Source: Hydrogenophilales bacterium (GTDB taxonomy: Bacteria > Pseudomonadota > Gammaproteobacteria > Burkholderiales > Thiobacillaceae). From it: a DNA stretch of 64,000 bases. The notes below the pieces were generated by a model. It ran no database searches. It was not told the DNA's origin and saw only the letters and a program-made list of their open reading frames with translations. The stretch spans positions 1 to 64,000 of the forward strand of contig JAHFRD010000012.1 of assembly GCA_023258975.1 (NCBI GenBank). Reading direction: 5' to 3'. A program made the position numbers and the translations under genes. Below, in pieces: positions 37,489-47,447 of this stretch (its first letter is position 1; every line of letters starts with the position of its first letter).

Positions 37489-37545
37489 GCGCCGGCATCC
37501 TTGCCGGCGGGGTTTAAAGACGCCGGCAAGGATGCCGGCGCTACA
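37489..37545. repeat. Paired GCCGGC hairpins between trxC and lipB
   Basis: GCGCCGGCATCCTTGCCGGCG at 37489-37509 and its inverted copy CGCCGGCAAGGATGCCGGCG from 37521, 11 nt apart. The element lies between convergent genes and could terminate both; its right end carries the lipB stop codon (TAG on the minus strand at 37541-37543). Confidence 0.75.
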
Positions 37546-38191
37546 GTTGCGCGAGTGCTTCCAGCAAATGCCGCGCCAGTGGCTCGGCCATTTCCTCGCT
37601 GCTTATCGAGACGCCTAGGTCGCGCGTGCGGGTGACTTCCAGGCCGGGGTAGCCGCAGGGGTTGATGGCCTGGAAGGGGGCGAGGTCCACATCGACGTTG
37701 AGGCTGAGGCCGTGGTAGGTGCAGCCGCCCTTCACGCGCAGGCCGAGGGCGGCGATCTTGGCGCCGGCGACGTAGACGCCGGGGGCGCCTTCGCGGCGCG
37801 CGGCGGCGATGCCGTGTTCGGCCAACAGGTCGATGAGGGCTTGCTCCATACGCCGCACCAGTTCGCGCACGCCATAGCCGCGCCGTTTCAGGTCGATCAG
37901 GAGATAGGCGACGATCTGGCCGGGGCCGTGATAGGTGATCTGGCCGCCACGGTCGATGGGCACCACCGGGATGCCGACGTCGGTGAGCAGGTGTTCCGGC
38001 TTGCCAGCTTGGCCCTGGGTGAATACGGGGGGGTGTTCCAGCAGCCAGATTTCGTCCGGGGTCTCCGCGCCACGCCGCGCGGTGAAGTCTTGCATGGCGC
38101 GCCAGGTGGGTTCGTAGTCAACCTTGCCGAGGCGGCGAATCAGAGGGGGTGGAAAAACAGCCGGCTGGATACCGAAGGGTAGGGGCTTCAT
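37541..38191 (-). CDS. lipB: Octanoyl-ACP:protein N-octanoyltransferase
   Basis: 216 aa. [37 protein letters not shown] (active-site Lys) and [16 protein letters not shown] (catalytic Cys) are present. LipB transfers octanoate to lipoyl domains. The ATG at 38191 lies 18 bp before the asnB-like stop, same direction. No lipA in the window. Confidence 0.95.
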   Translation of the reverse strand: MKPLPFGIQPAVFPPPLIRRLGKVDYEPTWRAMQDFTARRGAETPDEIWLLEHPPVFTQGQAGKPEHLLTDVGIPVVPIDRGGQITYHGPGQIVAYLLIDLKRRGYGVRELVRRMEQALIDLLAEHGIAAARREGAPGVYVAGAKIAALGLRVKGGCTYHGLSLNVDVDLAPFQAINPCGYPGLEVTRTRDLGVSISSEEMAEPLARHLLEALAQL

Positions 38192-38208
38192 CAAGCCGGT
38201 GCTACCAG

Positions 38209-40008
38209 TCACAGCCCGCGCGCCGCCAGCCACTCTTCCAGGGTGAGCATCACCCAGAGCATCTTGCCGAAGTAGGTGGCGTGGCCGGACAGGTGTTCGT
38301 CGCGCAGGTGGTCGATGTAGGCGGGGGTGAGCAGGCCGCGCTTGCGGAAGTCGGAGAGGCGATCCTCGATGCGCTCGCGCAGTGGCGCGTAGTCCCTGGC
38401 CCAGACGCCGAAGGGCAGGCCGAAACCGTGTTTGCTTTTGTCGATGATCTCATCGGGCAGGAAGCCTTTCAGCGCGGTCTTGAAGAACCAGCGCAGGTAT
38501 TGCCCCTTCACTTTCCAGTCGGGCGGGATTTCGCCGGAGAAATCGACGATGGCGTCATCCATCAGCGGGTAGCGGACTTCAATGCCGGCCGCCTCGGTCA
38601 TGCCGCCGACCTTTCTGAGGTCGTTGTCGGCCAGTGTGAACTTGATGTCCAGGTGCAGCATGCGGTTGATGTAGGACTGGGAGTCGGCGCGGTCGTACAC
38701 CTCTTTCAGCCAGTCGTGGGGCTGGTGTTCGTCAATGCCGGCAAGAAAATCCGCCGTGAACATTTCCGAAAGCGGTTGCCGGTAGATGAAGTTGTACGAC
38801 TCCATGCGTTCCGGCAGCGGGGTATTGGCCTGGCGCAAATAGCTTTGCAGCTTGGCACCCGGCCCCAGGGCGCCCATGCCGGGCAGATTGGCGAGCGGCT
38901 CGATCAGGCCGCCGCGCAGGAAACCGGGCAGTTGGTGGTAGGCCTCGAACACCTTCTGTTTGGCGTAGCGCGCGTTGCCGCCGAAGTATTCGTCGCCGCC
39001 GTCGCCGGCCAGCAGGATCTTGTGGCCGTCGGCCGCCGCCAGCTTGGCGCAGAAATAGGCGGGCACGGCGGAGTCGTTGCCGAACGGCTCGTCGTAGTAG
39101 GCGGAAATGATCGGCAGCGCCTCCATGATGTCTTCCGGCCGCATGTAGTACTCGTGCATGTCGAGGCCGAAATGCTTGCCGGCGAGGCGGGCGTATTCCA
39201 TTTCGTCGAAGCCCGCCGCCGGGAAGCCGATGGAGTAGGTGCGCGCCTGGCCGGCGACCTTTTTCAACATGCCGGAGACCGTGGAACTGTCGGTGCCGCC
39301 GGAGAGAAAGGTGGCGACCTCGTCGTCGCCCTTGGCGCGCGTCACACCGTCGCGGATCAGGTCAAGGAAGCGCGCCTTCTGTTCCTCGAAGTCGTGGCGC
39401 GGCGCATCACGGTATTTCAGCGCCCAGTAGAAGCCGCGCTTGACCTGGCCACCCTTGCAGGTCGCCCATTGGCCGGGCAACAGTTTTTCCACGCCTTGAT
39501 AGACGCTGCCGGGCGCCGGCACGACATGGAAATACAGGTAATTGAACAGGCCCTGCGGGTCGAGTTCGCGGCCCACCGCCGGATGCGCCGCCACCAGGTC
39601 GGCGCGGCTGGCGAACACGCAGGCGTCCGGATGCGCGGCGAAGGCCAGTGCGTGGTCGCCGATGCGGTCGAGCGCGAGAAAGACGCAATCCTGCTCATGG
39701 TCGATCAGGGCCAGGGAGAAGCTGCCGTGAATGTGGGCGGGGGCGTCATTGCCATGCGCGCGCCAGAGCCGGGCCAGCGCCACGGCGGGGGGCAGCGCCC
39801 GCAAGTCGGGGTTTTTGAAAGTGGGGCGTCCGGCGATGGCGCAGGACAACCCCGCTTCCTGATGCAGTCCGCCACCCCAGGCGGCGAGCGTCGCCGCCGC
39901 GCCGGCTTGCCGCTCCAGGCCCGCAGGTTGCGGCCGGGCGGCGCCTTGCCACATCTTCTCGAAAGTGCCGTCGGGAGCCGTGCCCCGCCACCCCATCAAA
40001 CCACGCAT
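38209..40008 (-). CDS. Asparagine synthetase homologue lacking the glutaminase cysteine
   Basis: 599 aa. The C-terminal synthetase domain is complete: PP-loop [14 protein letters not shown] (~234-246), [34 protein letters not shown], and [16 protein letters not shown]. The N-terminal domain keeps the class II amidotransferase outline ([28 protein letters not shown]) but starts MRGLMGW instead of MCGI..., so the catalytic Cys2 is replaced by Arg. It may use free ammonia or act on another substrate. Such variants occur in polysaccharide or peptide amidation loci; here the neighbour is lipB. Confidence 0.85.
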   Translation of the reverse strand: MRGLMGWRGTAPDGTFEKMWQGAARPQPAGLERQAGAAATLAAWGGGLHQEAGLSCAIAGRPTFKNPDLRALPPAVALARLWRAHGNDAPAHIHGSFSLALIDHEQDCVFLALDRIGDHALAFAAHPDACVFASRADLVAAHPAVGRELDPQGLFNYLYFHVVPAPGSVYQGVEKLLPGQWATCKGGQVKRGFYWALKYRDAPRHDFEEQKARFLDLIRDGVTRAKGDDEVATFLSGGTDSSTVSGMLKKVAGQARTYSIGFPAAGFDEMEYARLAGKHFGLDMHEYYMRPEDIMEALPIISAYYDEPFGNDSAVPAYFCAKLAAADGHKILLAGDGGDEYFGGNARYAKQKVFEAYHQLPGFLRGGLIEPLANLPGMGALGPGAKLQSYLRQANTPLPERMESYNFIYRQPLSEMFTADFLAGIDEHQPHDWLKEVYDRADSQSYINRMLHLDIKFTLADNDLRKVGGMTEAAGIEVRYPLMDDAIVDFSGEIPPDWKVKGQYLRWFFKTALKGFLPDEIIDKSKHGFGLPFGVWARDYAPLRERIEDRLSDFRKRGLLTPAYIDHLRDEHLSGHATYFGKMLWVMLTLEEWLAARGL

Positions 40009-40096
40009 CTTGCGTCCTCTCTCCTGTTCATGACTCTTTGGCGCGCCGCCCGTTCAGGCCCGGCCTGGCTCGATCAGGTCATTGCCGCTTGCCTGC

Positions 40097-40573
40097 CTAT
40101 TTGGCCTTCGGCTCGGCGGTCTTGGGATAGTTCGCGGCATCCAGCAGACGGCCCCAGGTGGCGGCGTCGAAGCCTTTGTGGTGGCTGCCGCCGACCACGA
40201 TGACGGGCACATCGACGGCACCCGTCAGCTTCTTCAACTCGACCGCGATCTCAAGTTCCTTGGACGGGTCTTTCGGAGTGTAGGGAATGCCGCGCTGCTT
40301 CAGGAAATCCGTGGCCTGATCGCAAAACTGGCCGCAGGCGGTGACATACAGCGTCACCGGGCTCAGGTTTTTCGCCTGCTTGAGTTCGTAGGAGGCCTTG
40401 TCCACCTCCACCACATTGCCCTTGCCCTTGAGTTTTTGCGATTGCTTCGCGCTGGGCGGCGGTGGCTGATCGGAATAGGACACCGCGCCGCGCTCATCCA
40501 CCCAGCGATACAGCTCGCCCGCCTGGGCGGCGGCGCCAACGAACAGCAATAAAACAAGTCCGATTTTGAGCAT
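40097..40573 (-). CDS. DUF4124 plus glutaredoxin-like secreted protein
   Basis: 158 aa. A signal peptide (LKIGLVLLLFVGAAAQA) precedes a DUF4124 segment (ELYRWVDERGAVSYSDQPPP) and a glutaredoxin-like domain with VTLYVTACGQFCDQATDFLKQ and VDVPVIVVGG (cis-Pro). The active site is CGQFC (C-x3-C) rather than CxxC, unusual for a redox motif. Probably periplasmic. Upstream of, and divergent from, hda. Confidence 0.8.
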   Translation of the reverse strand: MLKIGLVLLLFVGAAAQAGELYRWVDERGAVSYSDQPPPPSAKQSQKLKGKGNVVEVDKASYELKQAKNLSPVTLYVTACGQFCDQATDFLKQRGIPYTPKDPSKELEIAVELKKLTGAVDVPVIVVGGSHHKGFDAATWGRLLDAANYPKTAEPKAK

Positions 40574-40629
40574 GGTTATTTCCCGAATGACACGCGGGCA
40601 CATTTTAGCGCGACGACATGTAACACCGG

Positions 40630-40694
40630 GACGCTATCCTTCAGGGCCTTGCCGGCGTTTTTCAAAGACGCCGGCAAGGATGCCGACGCTACAT
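40630..40694. repeat. Dispersed composite repeat, copy 3
   Basis: It begins GGACGCTATCCTTCAGGGCC, then CCTTGCCGGCG / CGCCGGCAAGG as an 11-bp stem around TTTTTCAAAGA, and ends GATGCCGACGCTACA. It thus joins the GGACG.TATCC core and the GCCGGC hairpin found separately elsewhere. Lies just before hda. Confidence 0.7.
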
Positions 40695-40722
40695 GAACGC
40701 GACTCGGCTAACATTGCGCCTC

Positions 40723-41379
40723 ATGCGGCAATTGATCCTCGACCTCCGTCCCGATTCCCCCCCCGATTTCAGCAACTATCTGCCCGGCCCCAATGTCGAG
40801 GCGCTGGCGGCGTTGCGCGCCCATGCGCCTGGCTGCGCGCGCGAGCCCCTGCTTTACCTCTGGGGCGAGGCGGGGGTGGGCAAGAGCCATCTGCTGCGGG
40901 CCTGGGCAGGCGCGCTGGGCGCCGTTTTGCCCGGCGCCGGAGCCCCCCTGCCGGAACCGCCGCTACCCGTTCTGGCGGTGGATGATGTGGACACCCTCGA
41001 CGCGGACAACCAGATTCTCCTGTTTGGCTTGATCAACTCGGCGCGCGAGCAGGGTGGCCTGCTGCTCGCCAGCGGCACCCTGCCGCCCGCGCAATTGGCC
41101 TTGCGCCCCGATCTGGCGACACGCCTGGCGCAAGGCCTGGTGTTTCGCCTGTTGCCCCTGTCCGACGCAGACAAGGCCGCCGCCCTGACGATCCGCGCCG
41201 AGGGGCGCGGCCTGCGCCTGCCGGAGGAAGTGACCCGTTATCTGCTTACCCACTCGCGCCGTGATTTGCCGCGCCTGCTCGCCACCGTGGATGCGCTCGA
41301 CACCTTTTCCCTGAGCCGCAAACGACCGGCTTCCGTGCCCCTGCTCAAGGAATTGCTGCAACAGCGCTTGCCCTTGTGA
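40723..41379 (+). CDS. hda: DnaA regulatory inactivator Hda
   Basis: 218 aa. It starts MRQLILDLRPDSPPDFSNYL, with a clamp-binding-like QLILDL near the N-terminus, P-loop LWGEAGVGKSHLLRAW, Walker B VLAVDDVDTLD, and box-type LATRLAQGLVFRLLPLSD. The DNA-binding domain of DnaA is absent, as expected. Hda with the sliding clamp stimulates DnaA-ATP hydrolysis. The ATG at 40723 is used because the upstream 10 codons lie in the repeat. Confidence 0.93.
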   Translation: MRQLILDLRPDSPPDFSNYLPGPNVEALAALRAHAPGCAREPLLYLWGEAGVGKSHLLRAWAGALGAVLPGAGAPLPEPPLPVLAVDDVDTLDADNQILLFGLINSAREQGGLLLASGTLPPAQLALRPDLATRLAQGLVFRLLPLSDADKAAALTIRAEGRGLRLPEEVTRYLLTHSRRDLPRLLATVDALDTFSLSRKRPASVPLLKELLQQRLPL

Positions 41380-42449
41380 TGCGCCTGCTGGTCGCCATCA
41401 GCCATCACGGCCTGGGCCATCTGGCGCAGGCCGCGCCGGTGCTCAACGCCCTGCTCGTAGCCCGTCCGGATATGGAGTTCCTGATTTGGAGTGGCGTGTC
41501 GCGGGCCGCCCTGGCGGCGCGCATCCAGGCCCCGTTCCGGCATCGCCACGAAGCGGCCGATGTCGGGCTCGCCATGCGCGACGCGGTGCGGGTGAACGTG
41601 GAAGCAAGCCGCGCGGCCTACCTGGACTTTCATCGGGATTGGGAGGCGCGGGTGGTGCTGGAAGCGGGCTGGCTGCGCGAAGCGGGCATCACCGGCGTGC
41701 TCGCCGACGCCGCCTGCCTGCCACTGGCCGCCGCCGCCTGCGCCGGCATTCCCGGCGTGGCCCTGTGCTCGCTGAACTGGGTGGACATCGCCGGCGCCTA
41801 TCTGGCGGAGCAAGACGGCATGGCGCGGGTGCTGGAACAAATGGCTGCGGCCTACCGCTCGGCGCGCGCCTTTCTGCGCGCCATGCCCGCCATGCCCATG
41901 CCCTGGCTGGAGAACCGTGAAACCGTGCCCCCCATCGCCGCCCTCGGCATGGAACGTGGCGCGGAATTGAGGACGCGGCTTGCCTTGCCTCGGGACGAGC
42001 GCCTGGTTCTGATCGGCTTTGGCGGCATCGGTTACCAGACGGCGCGGTCCTTGCCTGCGTTGGCGGGAGTGCGCTGGCTGGTGCCCGACGACTGGCGTGA
42101 GAAACGCATGGATATGATTCCCTTCGCGCGCGCCGGCCTGCCCTTCCTCGACCTGCTCGCTTCCTGCGACGCGCTGGTCACCAAGGTCGGCTACGGCAGC
42201 TTCGTGGAAGCCGCTGCGGCGGGCGTTCCGGTGCTCTACATCGACCGCCCGGACTGGCCGGAAGCCCCGTTTCTGGTCGAATGGCTGCGGCAAAACGCGG
42301 AGGCAGAGTCCATCGCGGAAAGCGATCTTTTCGAGCCCGGCATCGCGGCGCCGTTGGCGCGGTTGCTGACGCTGGCGCCGCGCGCTGGTGTCGCGGCGCC
42401 GGGAGCGGAGCAGGCGGCGAGGCGCATCCTGGAATTGTTCGCCGGCTAA
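41379..42449 (+). CDS. MurG/GT28-like glycosyltransferase
   Basis: 356 aa. The N-terminal loop LLVAISHHGLGHLAQAAPVL resembles the acceptor-side Gly loop of MurG-type GT-B enzymes; the C-terminal half has VLIGFGGIGYQTA and LLASCDALVTKVGYGSFVEAAAAGVPVLYIDRP, the nucleotide-sugar binding pattern. The substrate is unknown. Its ATG overlaps the hda stop (TGATG), so it is coupled to hda. This pairing is common in betaproteobacteria. Confidence 0.8.
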   Translation: MRLLVAISHHGLGHLAQAAPVLNALLVARPDMEFLIWSGVSRAALAARIQAPFRHRHEAADVGLAMRDAVRVNVEASRAAYLDFHRDWEARVVLEAGWLREAGITGVLADAACLPLAAAACAGIPGVALCSLNWVDIAGAYLAEQDGMARVLEQMAAAYRSARAFLRAMPAMPMPWLENRETVPPIAALGMERGAELRTRLALPRDERLVLIGFGGIGYQTARSLPALAGVRWLVPDDWREKRMDMIPFARAGLPFLDLLASCDALVTKVGYGSFVEAAAAGVPVLYIDRPDWPEAPFLVEWLRQNAEAESIAESDLFEPGIAAPLARLLTLAPRAGVAAPGAEQAARRILELFAG

Positions 42450-42488
42450 TTCTCATGTCTCGATGAGACACCCTGGTGATGAAACGCG

Positions 42489-42551
42489 CCGTAGGAGCGG
42501 GCTTGCCTGCGGTAGCAACCGCAGAAATCGCGGGCAAGCCCGCTCCTACGG
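42489..42551. repeat. REPIN-like palindrome, copy 1
   Basis: Outer arms CCGTAGGAGCGGGCTTGC and its exact inverse near 42534-42551, with an inner CTGCGGT / ACCGCAG stem. Same family as 60134-60207. Lies between the glycosyltransferase gene and a convergent gene. Confidence 0.85.
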
Positions 42552-42567
42552 GGCCGTTCATTTCACC

Positions 42568-43005
42568 TTAAACGCGCTTCCTGCGCGGCTCGTAGTGCAC
42601 GACGCCGCGCATGATTTCCGAGTAAGGAAATTGGCCGATGTCGCCGTAGCGTTCCACGCCTTCGCCAACCAGCATGGCGACGTCGGCATGGTCGGCGCCC
42701 AGGGCTTCCTTCAAACCCAATACCCCGCCGCATTGCGCGCGGATTTCCTTGCCGAACGGCCAGGCCTGGTTGGCATCCATGTGCAGGGCAAAACGGGTGT
42801 TGACGTGGAGCGCCCGGTAAAACACCAGGCAGGATTGATTGGAAACCTCGTGGCCGCAGGTGATGGCTTCCCGTTCAGCCAGCAGCAACTTGCGCGCGTG
42901 CATGCAGGAGACGCAGCGGGAGAGCAGGCCGCGCTCGAACGGGCAGGGCCGGTTGATGGCCGCGTCGCGCGCCTGTTTGTAGGCTTCTTCGTTGTAACCG
43001 GACAT
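42568..43005 (-). CDS. Conserved-looking Cys-rich hypothetical protein (145 aa)
   Basis: Soluble, no signal. Cysteines cluster at RPCPFERG, SRCVSCMHAR, ITCGHE and QSCLVF in the first 60 residues, enough to bind a metal or Fe-S cluster. The remainder is helical with GVVHYEPRRKRV at the end. No family recognised. It follows the 76-aa gene by 21 bp in the same direction, so they form a pair. Confidence 0.6.
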   Translation of the reverse strand: MSGYNEEAYKQARDAAINRPCPFERGLLSRCVSCMHARKLLLAEREAITCGHEVSNQSCLVFYRALHVNTRFALHMDANQAWPFGKEIRAQCGGVLGLKEALGADHADVAMLVGEGVERYGDIGQFPYSEIMRGVVHYEPRRKRV

Positions 43006-43026
43006 GTGAGGCGTGAGGGGGGGGAT

Positions 43027-43257
43027 TCAGTAATCGTCGCCGGCCAGCGAGGGGTCCAGTTCACGCGGTTGCGAGAGGACGTCTTCGGCGGTGAGTTCGT
43101 TTTCGGCGAAGATCATCTTGATCGTGTGCCCGGAAGCGGGGTCGAGGCCACGACGCAACACGTTGGCGAGGGCCTTGGCTTCCTTGAAGCTGTCGGCATG
43201 GCCCTGTTTTTCCAGGAGATTGAACGGGCCACCGATCTTGTAGATGAAGTAGGGCAT
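43027..43257 (-). CDS. Small hypothetical protein (76 aa)
   Basis: MPYFIYKIGGPFNLLEKQGHADSF-type start (first residues MPYFIYKIG), then FKEAKALANVLRRGLD and IKMIFAENELTAEDVLSQPRE. Acidic C-terminus. No Cys. Compact alpha/beta look; family unknown. First gene of a two-gene unit with the Cys-rich protein. Confidence 0.6.
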   Translation of the reverse strand: MPYFIYKIGGPFNLLEKQGHADSFKEAKALANVLRRGLDPASGHTIKMIFAENELTAEDVLSQPRELDPSLAGDDY

Positions 43258-43327
43258 GCGGGAACTCCGAATATAGTCGAGTGAAATTGTCGGCTATTGG
43301 CGAAGCGGCCGCAAGTTCGAGTCGCAA

Positions 43328-43416
43328 CGGCGCTATGTCCCGTAGGGACGGTATCCTTCATGGCCCGCCGTCCTGCCTTCGCCAGACGAAAACGCCGGCA
43401 GGATGCCGGCGCTACA
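43328..43416. repeat. Dispersed composite repeat, copy 4, downstream of secA
   Basis: Starts GGCGCTATGTCCCGTAGGGA, then CGGTATCCTTCATGGCCC and ends with CGCCGGCA-GGAT-GCCGGCGCTACA. Both modules are present, about 90 bp in all. On the minus strand the GCCGGC hairpin is followed by TTTTCG and could terminate secA transcription. Confidence 0.75.
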
Positions 43417-43431
43417 TCAGGCGGCACTACA

Positions 43432-46179
43432 TCAGCTCAACTTGCCGTGGCAGTGCTTGTACTTCTTGCCGGAACCGCACGGGCAGGGATCGTTGCGGCC
43501 GACCTTGGCATGGTCGCGCTCGAACGGGTGCGGAGCGGCGGCGGTTTCCTCGGCGGCGCTGGCCAGGGCTTCCTCATAGTCGGCGTGGTGGTACTGCACG
43601 TTGCTGAGGTCTTCCTGGACTTCCACGTCTTCCACATCCTCCGCGCCACGGATCTGCACGGTCAGGGTGACCTGGGTGGCTTCCTCGGCGATGGTGTTGA
43701 GCATGCGCTCGAACAGTTCGAAGGCTTCCCGCTTGTATTCCTGTTTCGGGTTCTTGGCCGCGTAGCCGCGCAGGTGGATGCCCTGGCGCAGGTGGTCCAT
43801 CGCCGCCAGGTGCTCGCGCCAGTGGCTGTCCAGGCTTTGCAGCAGGATGGCGCGTTCGAAGTTGCGCATGCCGGGAGCGCCGGCCAGTTCGATCTTGGCT
43901 TCGTAGGATTGGTTGGCGGTGTCCAGGATGCGCTCGCGCACGGCTTGCTCATCCAGGCGCTCGTCGGCGTCCAGCCATTCCTGGATCGGGCAGTGCAACT
44001 GGTATTGCCCGGCCAGGGTCTGTTCCAGGCCGGCCGGATCCCATTGTTCGGCCAGGCTGCCGGGGGGGATGTAATTGCTGATGGTGTCGCCCAGCACCTG
44101 GGCGCGCATGCCGAGGATGCCATCGTAGACATCCTGGCTTTCCAGCAACTCGTTGCGCTGGCCGTAAATGACCTTGCGCTGGTCATTGGCGACGTCGTCG
44201 TATTCCAGCAATTGCTTGCGGATGTCGAAGTTGCGCTGTTCCACCTTGCGCTGCGCCGATTCCAGGGAGCGGTTGACCATCGGGTGCTCGATGGCTTCGC
44301 CTTCCGGCATCTTCAGGCGATCCATGATGCTCTTCAGGCGCTCGCCGCCGAAGATGCGCAGCAACGGGTCGTCCAGCGACAGGTAGAAACGCGAGGAACC
44401 GGGGTCGCCCTGACGTCCGGAACGGCCGCGCAACTGGTTGTCGACGCGGCGCGATTCATGCCGTTCGGTACCGATGATGTGCAGGCCACCGGCTTCCAGA
44501 ACGGTGGCATGGCGCGGCTTCCAGGCTTGCTTGATGGCGGCGGCGCGGGCGGCTTTTTCCTCGTCGGAGAGGTTCTCGGCGAGGCGGATCAGGTCGAGTT
44601 CCTTGGCGATGCCACCACCGAGCACGATGTCGGTGCCGCGACCGGCCATGTTGGTGGCGATGGTGATGGCGCCGGGCAGGCCGGCCTGCGTGACCACCTG
44701 CGCTTCGTGCGCGTGCTGCTTGGCGTTGAGCAACTGGTGCGGCAGTCCTTCGTGCGTGAGCCGCGCCGAAAGGAACTCGTTCACCTCGATCGAGGTGGTG
44801 CCCACCAGCACCGGCTGGCCACGCTTGTGGCAGTCGCGGATGTCCTCGACCACCGCCGTCCATTTTTCCTCGGCGGTGCGGTAGACCAGATCGTTCATGT
44901 CCTTGCGGACCATCGGCAGGTTGGTCGGGATGATGACCGTCTCCAGGCCGTAGATCTGCTGGAATTCGTAGGCTTCGGTATCCGCCGTGCCGGTCATGCC
45001 GGACAGCTTCTTGTACATGCGGAAGAAGTTCTGGAAGGTGATCGAGGCGAGCGTCTGGTTCTCGCGCTGGATCGCCACGCCTTCCTTGGCTTCCACGGCC
45101 TGGTGCAGGCCGTCGGACCAGCGGCGGCCCTGCATCAGGCGGCCGGTGAACTCGTCGACGATGATGACCTCGTTGTTCTGCACCACGTAATGCTGATCCT
45201 TGAAATACAGCACGTGGGCGCGCAGGGCGGCGTAGACGTGGTGCATCAGGGTGATGTTGGCGGGGTCGTAGAGGCTGGTGCCGGGCGCGAGGATGCCGAG
45301 TTCGGTGAGGATGCCTTCCACCCGCTCGTGGCCGCGTTCGGTCAGGGTCACCTGGTGCTGCTTCTCGTCCACCACGTAGTCGCCGACCGCGCAGCGATTT
45401 TCTTCCGGCTCGTCGTCCTTGTTATCCCGCTCCTGGCGTTCCAGGCGCGGCGGCACGGCGTTCATGGCCTGGTACATGGCGACGTTGTCGTCGGCCTGGC
45501 CGGAGATGATGAGCGGGGTGCGCGCCTCGTCGATCAGGATCGAGTCCACCTCGTCGACGATGCCGTAGTTGAGCGGCCGCTGCACCCGTTGCGAGGGCTC
45601 GAACACCATGTTGTCGCGCAGGTAGTCGAAGCCGAATTCGTTGTTGGTGCCATAGGTGATGTCGGCGTTGTAGGCGGCCTGCTTTTCCTCGTGGTTGAGC
45701 TGCGCCAGGTTGCAACCCGTGGTCAGCCCGAGGAAGCCGTAGACGCGCCCCATCGTCTCGGCATCGCGCGAGGCGAGGTAGTCGTTGACCGTGACGATGT
45801 GCACACCCTTTCCCGGCAGGGCGTTGAGATAGGCGGACAGGGTGGCCATCAGGGTCTTGCCTTCGCCCGTGCGCATCTCCGCGATCTTGCCGTCGTTGAG
45901 TGCCATGCCACCGATCAACTGCACGTCGAAATGGCGCATGCCATGCACCCGCACGGCGGCTTCGCGCACGGCGGCGAACGCTTCAGGCAGCAACGCCGCC
46001 AGGGCCTCGCCTTTTTCCAGGCGTGCCCGGAATTCGGCGGTCTTGCCGCGCAGTTGCTCATCGGAAAGCGCCTGGTAGGCCGATTCCAGGACGTTGACCT
46101 TGGCGACCACGCCCCGGCACTGTTTCAACAGACGGTCATTGCGGCTGCCGAAGACTTTCTTGAGTAGGTTGGAAATCAT
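43432..46179 (-). CDS. secA: Preprotein translocase ATPase SecA
   Basis: 915 aa. DEAD motor motifs: [39 protein letters not shown], the preprotein cross-linking region, and [15 protein letters not shown], then [16 protein letters not shown]. The extreme C-terminus [18 protein letters not shown] is the zinc site that binds SecB. Drives Sec export. The ATG at 46179 ([16 protein letters not shown]) is the conserved start; 17 in-frame upstream codons are not conserved. Confidence 0.98.
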   Translation of the reverse strand: MISNLLKKVFGSRNDRLLKQCRGVVAKVNVLESAYQALSDEQLRGKTAEFRARLEKGEALAALLPEAFAAVREAAVRVHGMRHFDVQLIGGMALNDGKIAEMRTGEGKTLMATLSAYLNALPGKGVHIVTVNDYLASRDAETMGRVYGFLGLTTGCNLAQLNHEEKQAAYNADITYGTNNEFGFDYLRDNMVFEPSQRVQRPLNYGIVDEVDSILIDEARTPLIISGQADDNVAMYQAMNAVPPRLERQERDNKDDEPEENRCAVGDYVVDEKQHQVTLTERGHERVEGILTELGILAPGTSLYDPANITLMHHVYAALRAHVLYFKDQHYVVQNNEVIIVDEFTGRLMQGRRWSDGLHQAVEAKEGVAIQRENQTLASITFQNFFRMYKKLSGMTGTADTEAYEFQQIYGLETVIIPTNLPMVRKDMNDLVYRTAEEKWTAVVEDIRDCHKRGQPVLVGTTSIEVNEFLSARLTHEGLPHQLLNAKQHAHEAQVVTQAGLPGAITIATNMAGRGTDIVLGGGIAKELDLIRLAENLSDEEKAARAAAIKQAWKPRHATVLEAGGLHIIGTERHESRRVDNQLRGRSGRQGDPGSSRFYLSLDDPLLRIFGGERLKSIMDRLKMPEGEAIEHPMVNRSLESAQRKVEQRNFDIRKQLLEYDDVANDQRKVIYGQRNELLESQDVYDGILGMRAQVLGDTISNYIPPGSLAEQWDPAGLEQTLAGQYQLHCPIQEWLDADERLDEQAVRERILDTANQSYEAKIELAGAPGMRNFERAILLQSLDSHWREHLAAMDHLRQGIHLRGYAAKNPKQEYKREAFELFERMLNTIAEEATQVTLTVQIRGAEDVEDVEVQEDLSNVQYHHADYEEALASAAEETAAAPHPFERDHAKVGRNDPCPCGSGKKYKHCHGKLS

Positions 46180-46297
46180 GAAAAATGAAGGAGATAGGAG
46201 GGAATTTGGGAATCCGGGCGATGCTACCATACCCCGGTTAATGGCCCCTTAAGGGCGGCGTGGCCTGGAAAGACACGCCCCATGCCTCACCTCGACA

Positions 46298-46738
46298 ATG
46301 GCCTATCGCCCCTCCCCCCTGCAACGCATCCGCGGCATTCTGCGCAACGACCCGACCCTGGCCGTCGCCCTGCCGGAAGCCGAGCGCATGCGCGAACTCA
46401 ATCGCCGCTTCGCCGGCGTGGTGCCACCCGCTGTGGCGCGCGCCTGCCGGGTGGTGGCGATCCAGGGGGAAACGGCCCTGCTCTATTGCGCCAACGGCGC
46501 GGCCGCCAGTCGCGTGCGCAGCCAGGCAACCGGGGTGGCCGGGGTTCTGGCGCGGCCCGAGGCGCCGGTGCTGGCGGTGAAGGTGAAAGTACGCGCCGAC
46601 TGGACCCTGCCGGAGAAACGCGAGAAAGCGGGGATGGGCGCGGCCGCCCTGAACGCGTTCCGCGACCTCGACGGCACTTTGCCGGAGGGCGACCTGAAAA
46701 CCGCCGTGGATGCCCTGTTGGCGCGGCGACGCGGCTGA
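46298..46738 (+). CDS. DUF721 / DciA-family protein
   Basis: 146 aa. The N-terminal DUF721 KH-like region (PLQRIRGILRNDPTLAVALPEAERM ... VVAIQGETALLYCANGAAASRVR) is visible. DciA helps load the replicative helicase in bacteria without DnaC. The position divergent from secA is typical for this family. The C-terminal ~60 residues are variable. Confidence 0.75.
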   Translation: MAYRPSPLQRIRGILRNDPTLAVALPEAERMRELNRRFAGVVPPAVARACRVVAIQGETALLYCANGAAASRVRSQATGVAGVLARPEAPVLAVKVKVRADWTLPEKREKAGMGAAALNAFRDLDGTLPEGDLKTAVDALLARRRG

Positions 46739-46763
46739 CGGCCTGCGTTTACAATCGCGCCCC

Positions 46764-47324
46764 ATGATCCCCAGTTCAAATATTTTCCTGGTCGGCCTGA
46801 TGGGTTCCGGCAAGACCACCATCGCCAAACTGCTGGCCAGGCATCGCGGCCTGGCTTTTGTCGATTCTGACCAGGAAATCGTCGCGCGCTGCGGTGTTTC
46901 CATTCCCACCATTTTCGAGATCGAAGGCGAAGAAGGTTTTCGCAAACGCGAAGTCTGCGTGATCGACGAACTCAGCCGGCGCCAGGGCATCGTCCTGGCC
47001 ACCGGCGGCGGTGCCGTCCTCCGCCCGGAGAATCGCGCCAACCTGAAGGGGCGCGGCGCCGTGGTGTATCTCCGCTGCCAGCCGCGCGAGTTGTACCTGC
47101 GCACCCGCCACGACAAGAATCGCCCCCTGTTGCAAACCGATGATCCGCTGAGGAAGCTCCAGGAACTCTACGCGGCGCGCCATGCGCTCTATATGGAAGC
47201 CGCCGACATCGTTCTGGACTCCGGGCGGCAGAGCGCGCACTGCCTGGTGCGCCGCCTGGAAAACAGTCTCGATCTGGCCGGCGTGGCGCGTTGCGAGAAA
47301 TGCACACCCTCTCCGGCCTGCTGA
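46764..47324 (+). CDS. aroK: Shikimate kinase
   Basis: 186 aa. P-loop GLMGSGKTTIAKLLA, substrate-binding FVDSDQEIVARCGVSI, GEEGFRKRE, TGGGAVLRPENR, and the lid R in TRHDKNRPLL. Phosphorylates shikimate. aroB, which normally follows, is absent; VanZ and ligase genes come instead. Start at 46764 gives MIPSSNIFLVGLMG. Confidence 0.95.
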   Translation: MIPSSNIFLVGLMGSGKTTIAKLLARHRGLAFVDSDQEIVARCGVSIPTIFEIEGEEGFRKREVCVIDELSRRQGIVLATGGGAVLRPENRANLKGRGAVVYLRCQPRELYLRTRHDKNRPLLQTDDPLRKLQELYAARHALYMEAADIVLDSGRQSAHCLVRRLENSLDLAGVARCEKCTPSPAC

Positions 47325-47447
47325 TTGCCGTGCTGGCCGTTTTCCCGGCCTGGATGCTACGGGTGGCGCGCAATCCGGTGTTCGTCGCTCAACCCCTCGC
47401 GGGTGTGTGTGCCACCGATCCCGACTCTCTCCGGCCGCGCGCCAGGC

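Noticed and set aside
43297..46167. 956-codon open frame on the plus strand
   Set aside because: Exactly opposite secA, whose motifs are all on the minus strand.
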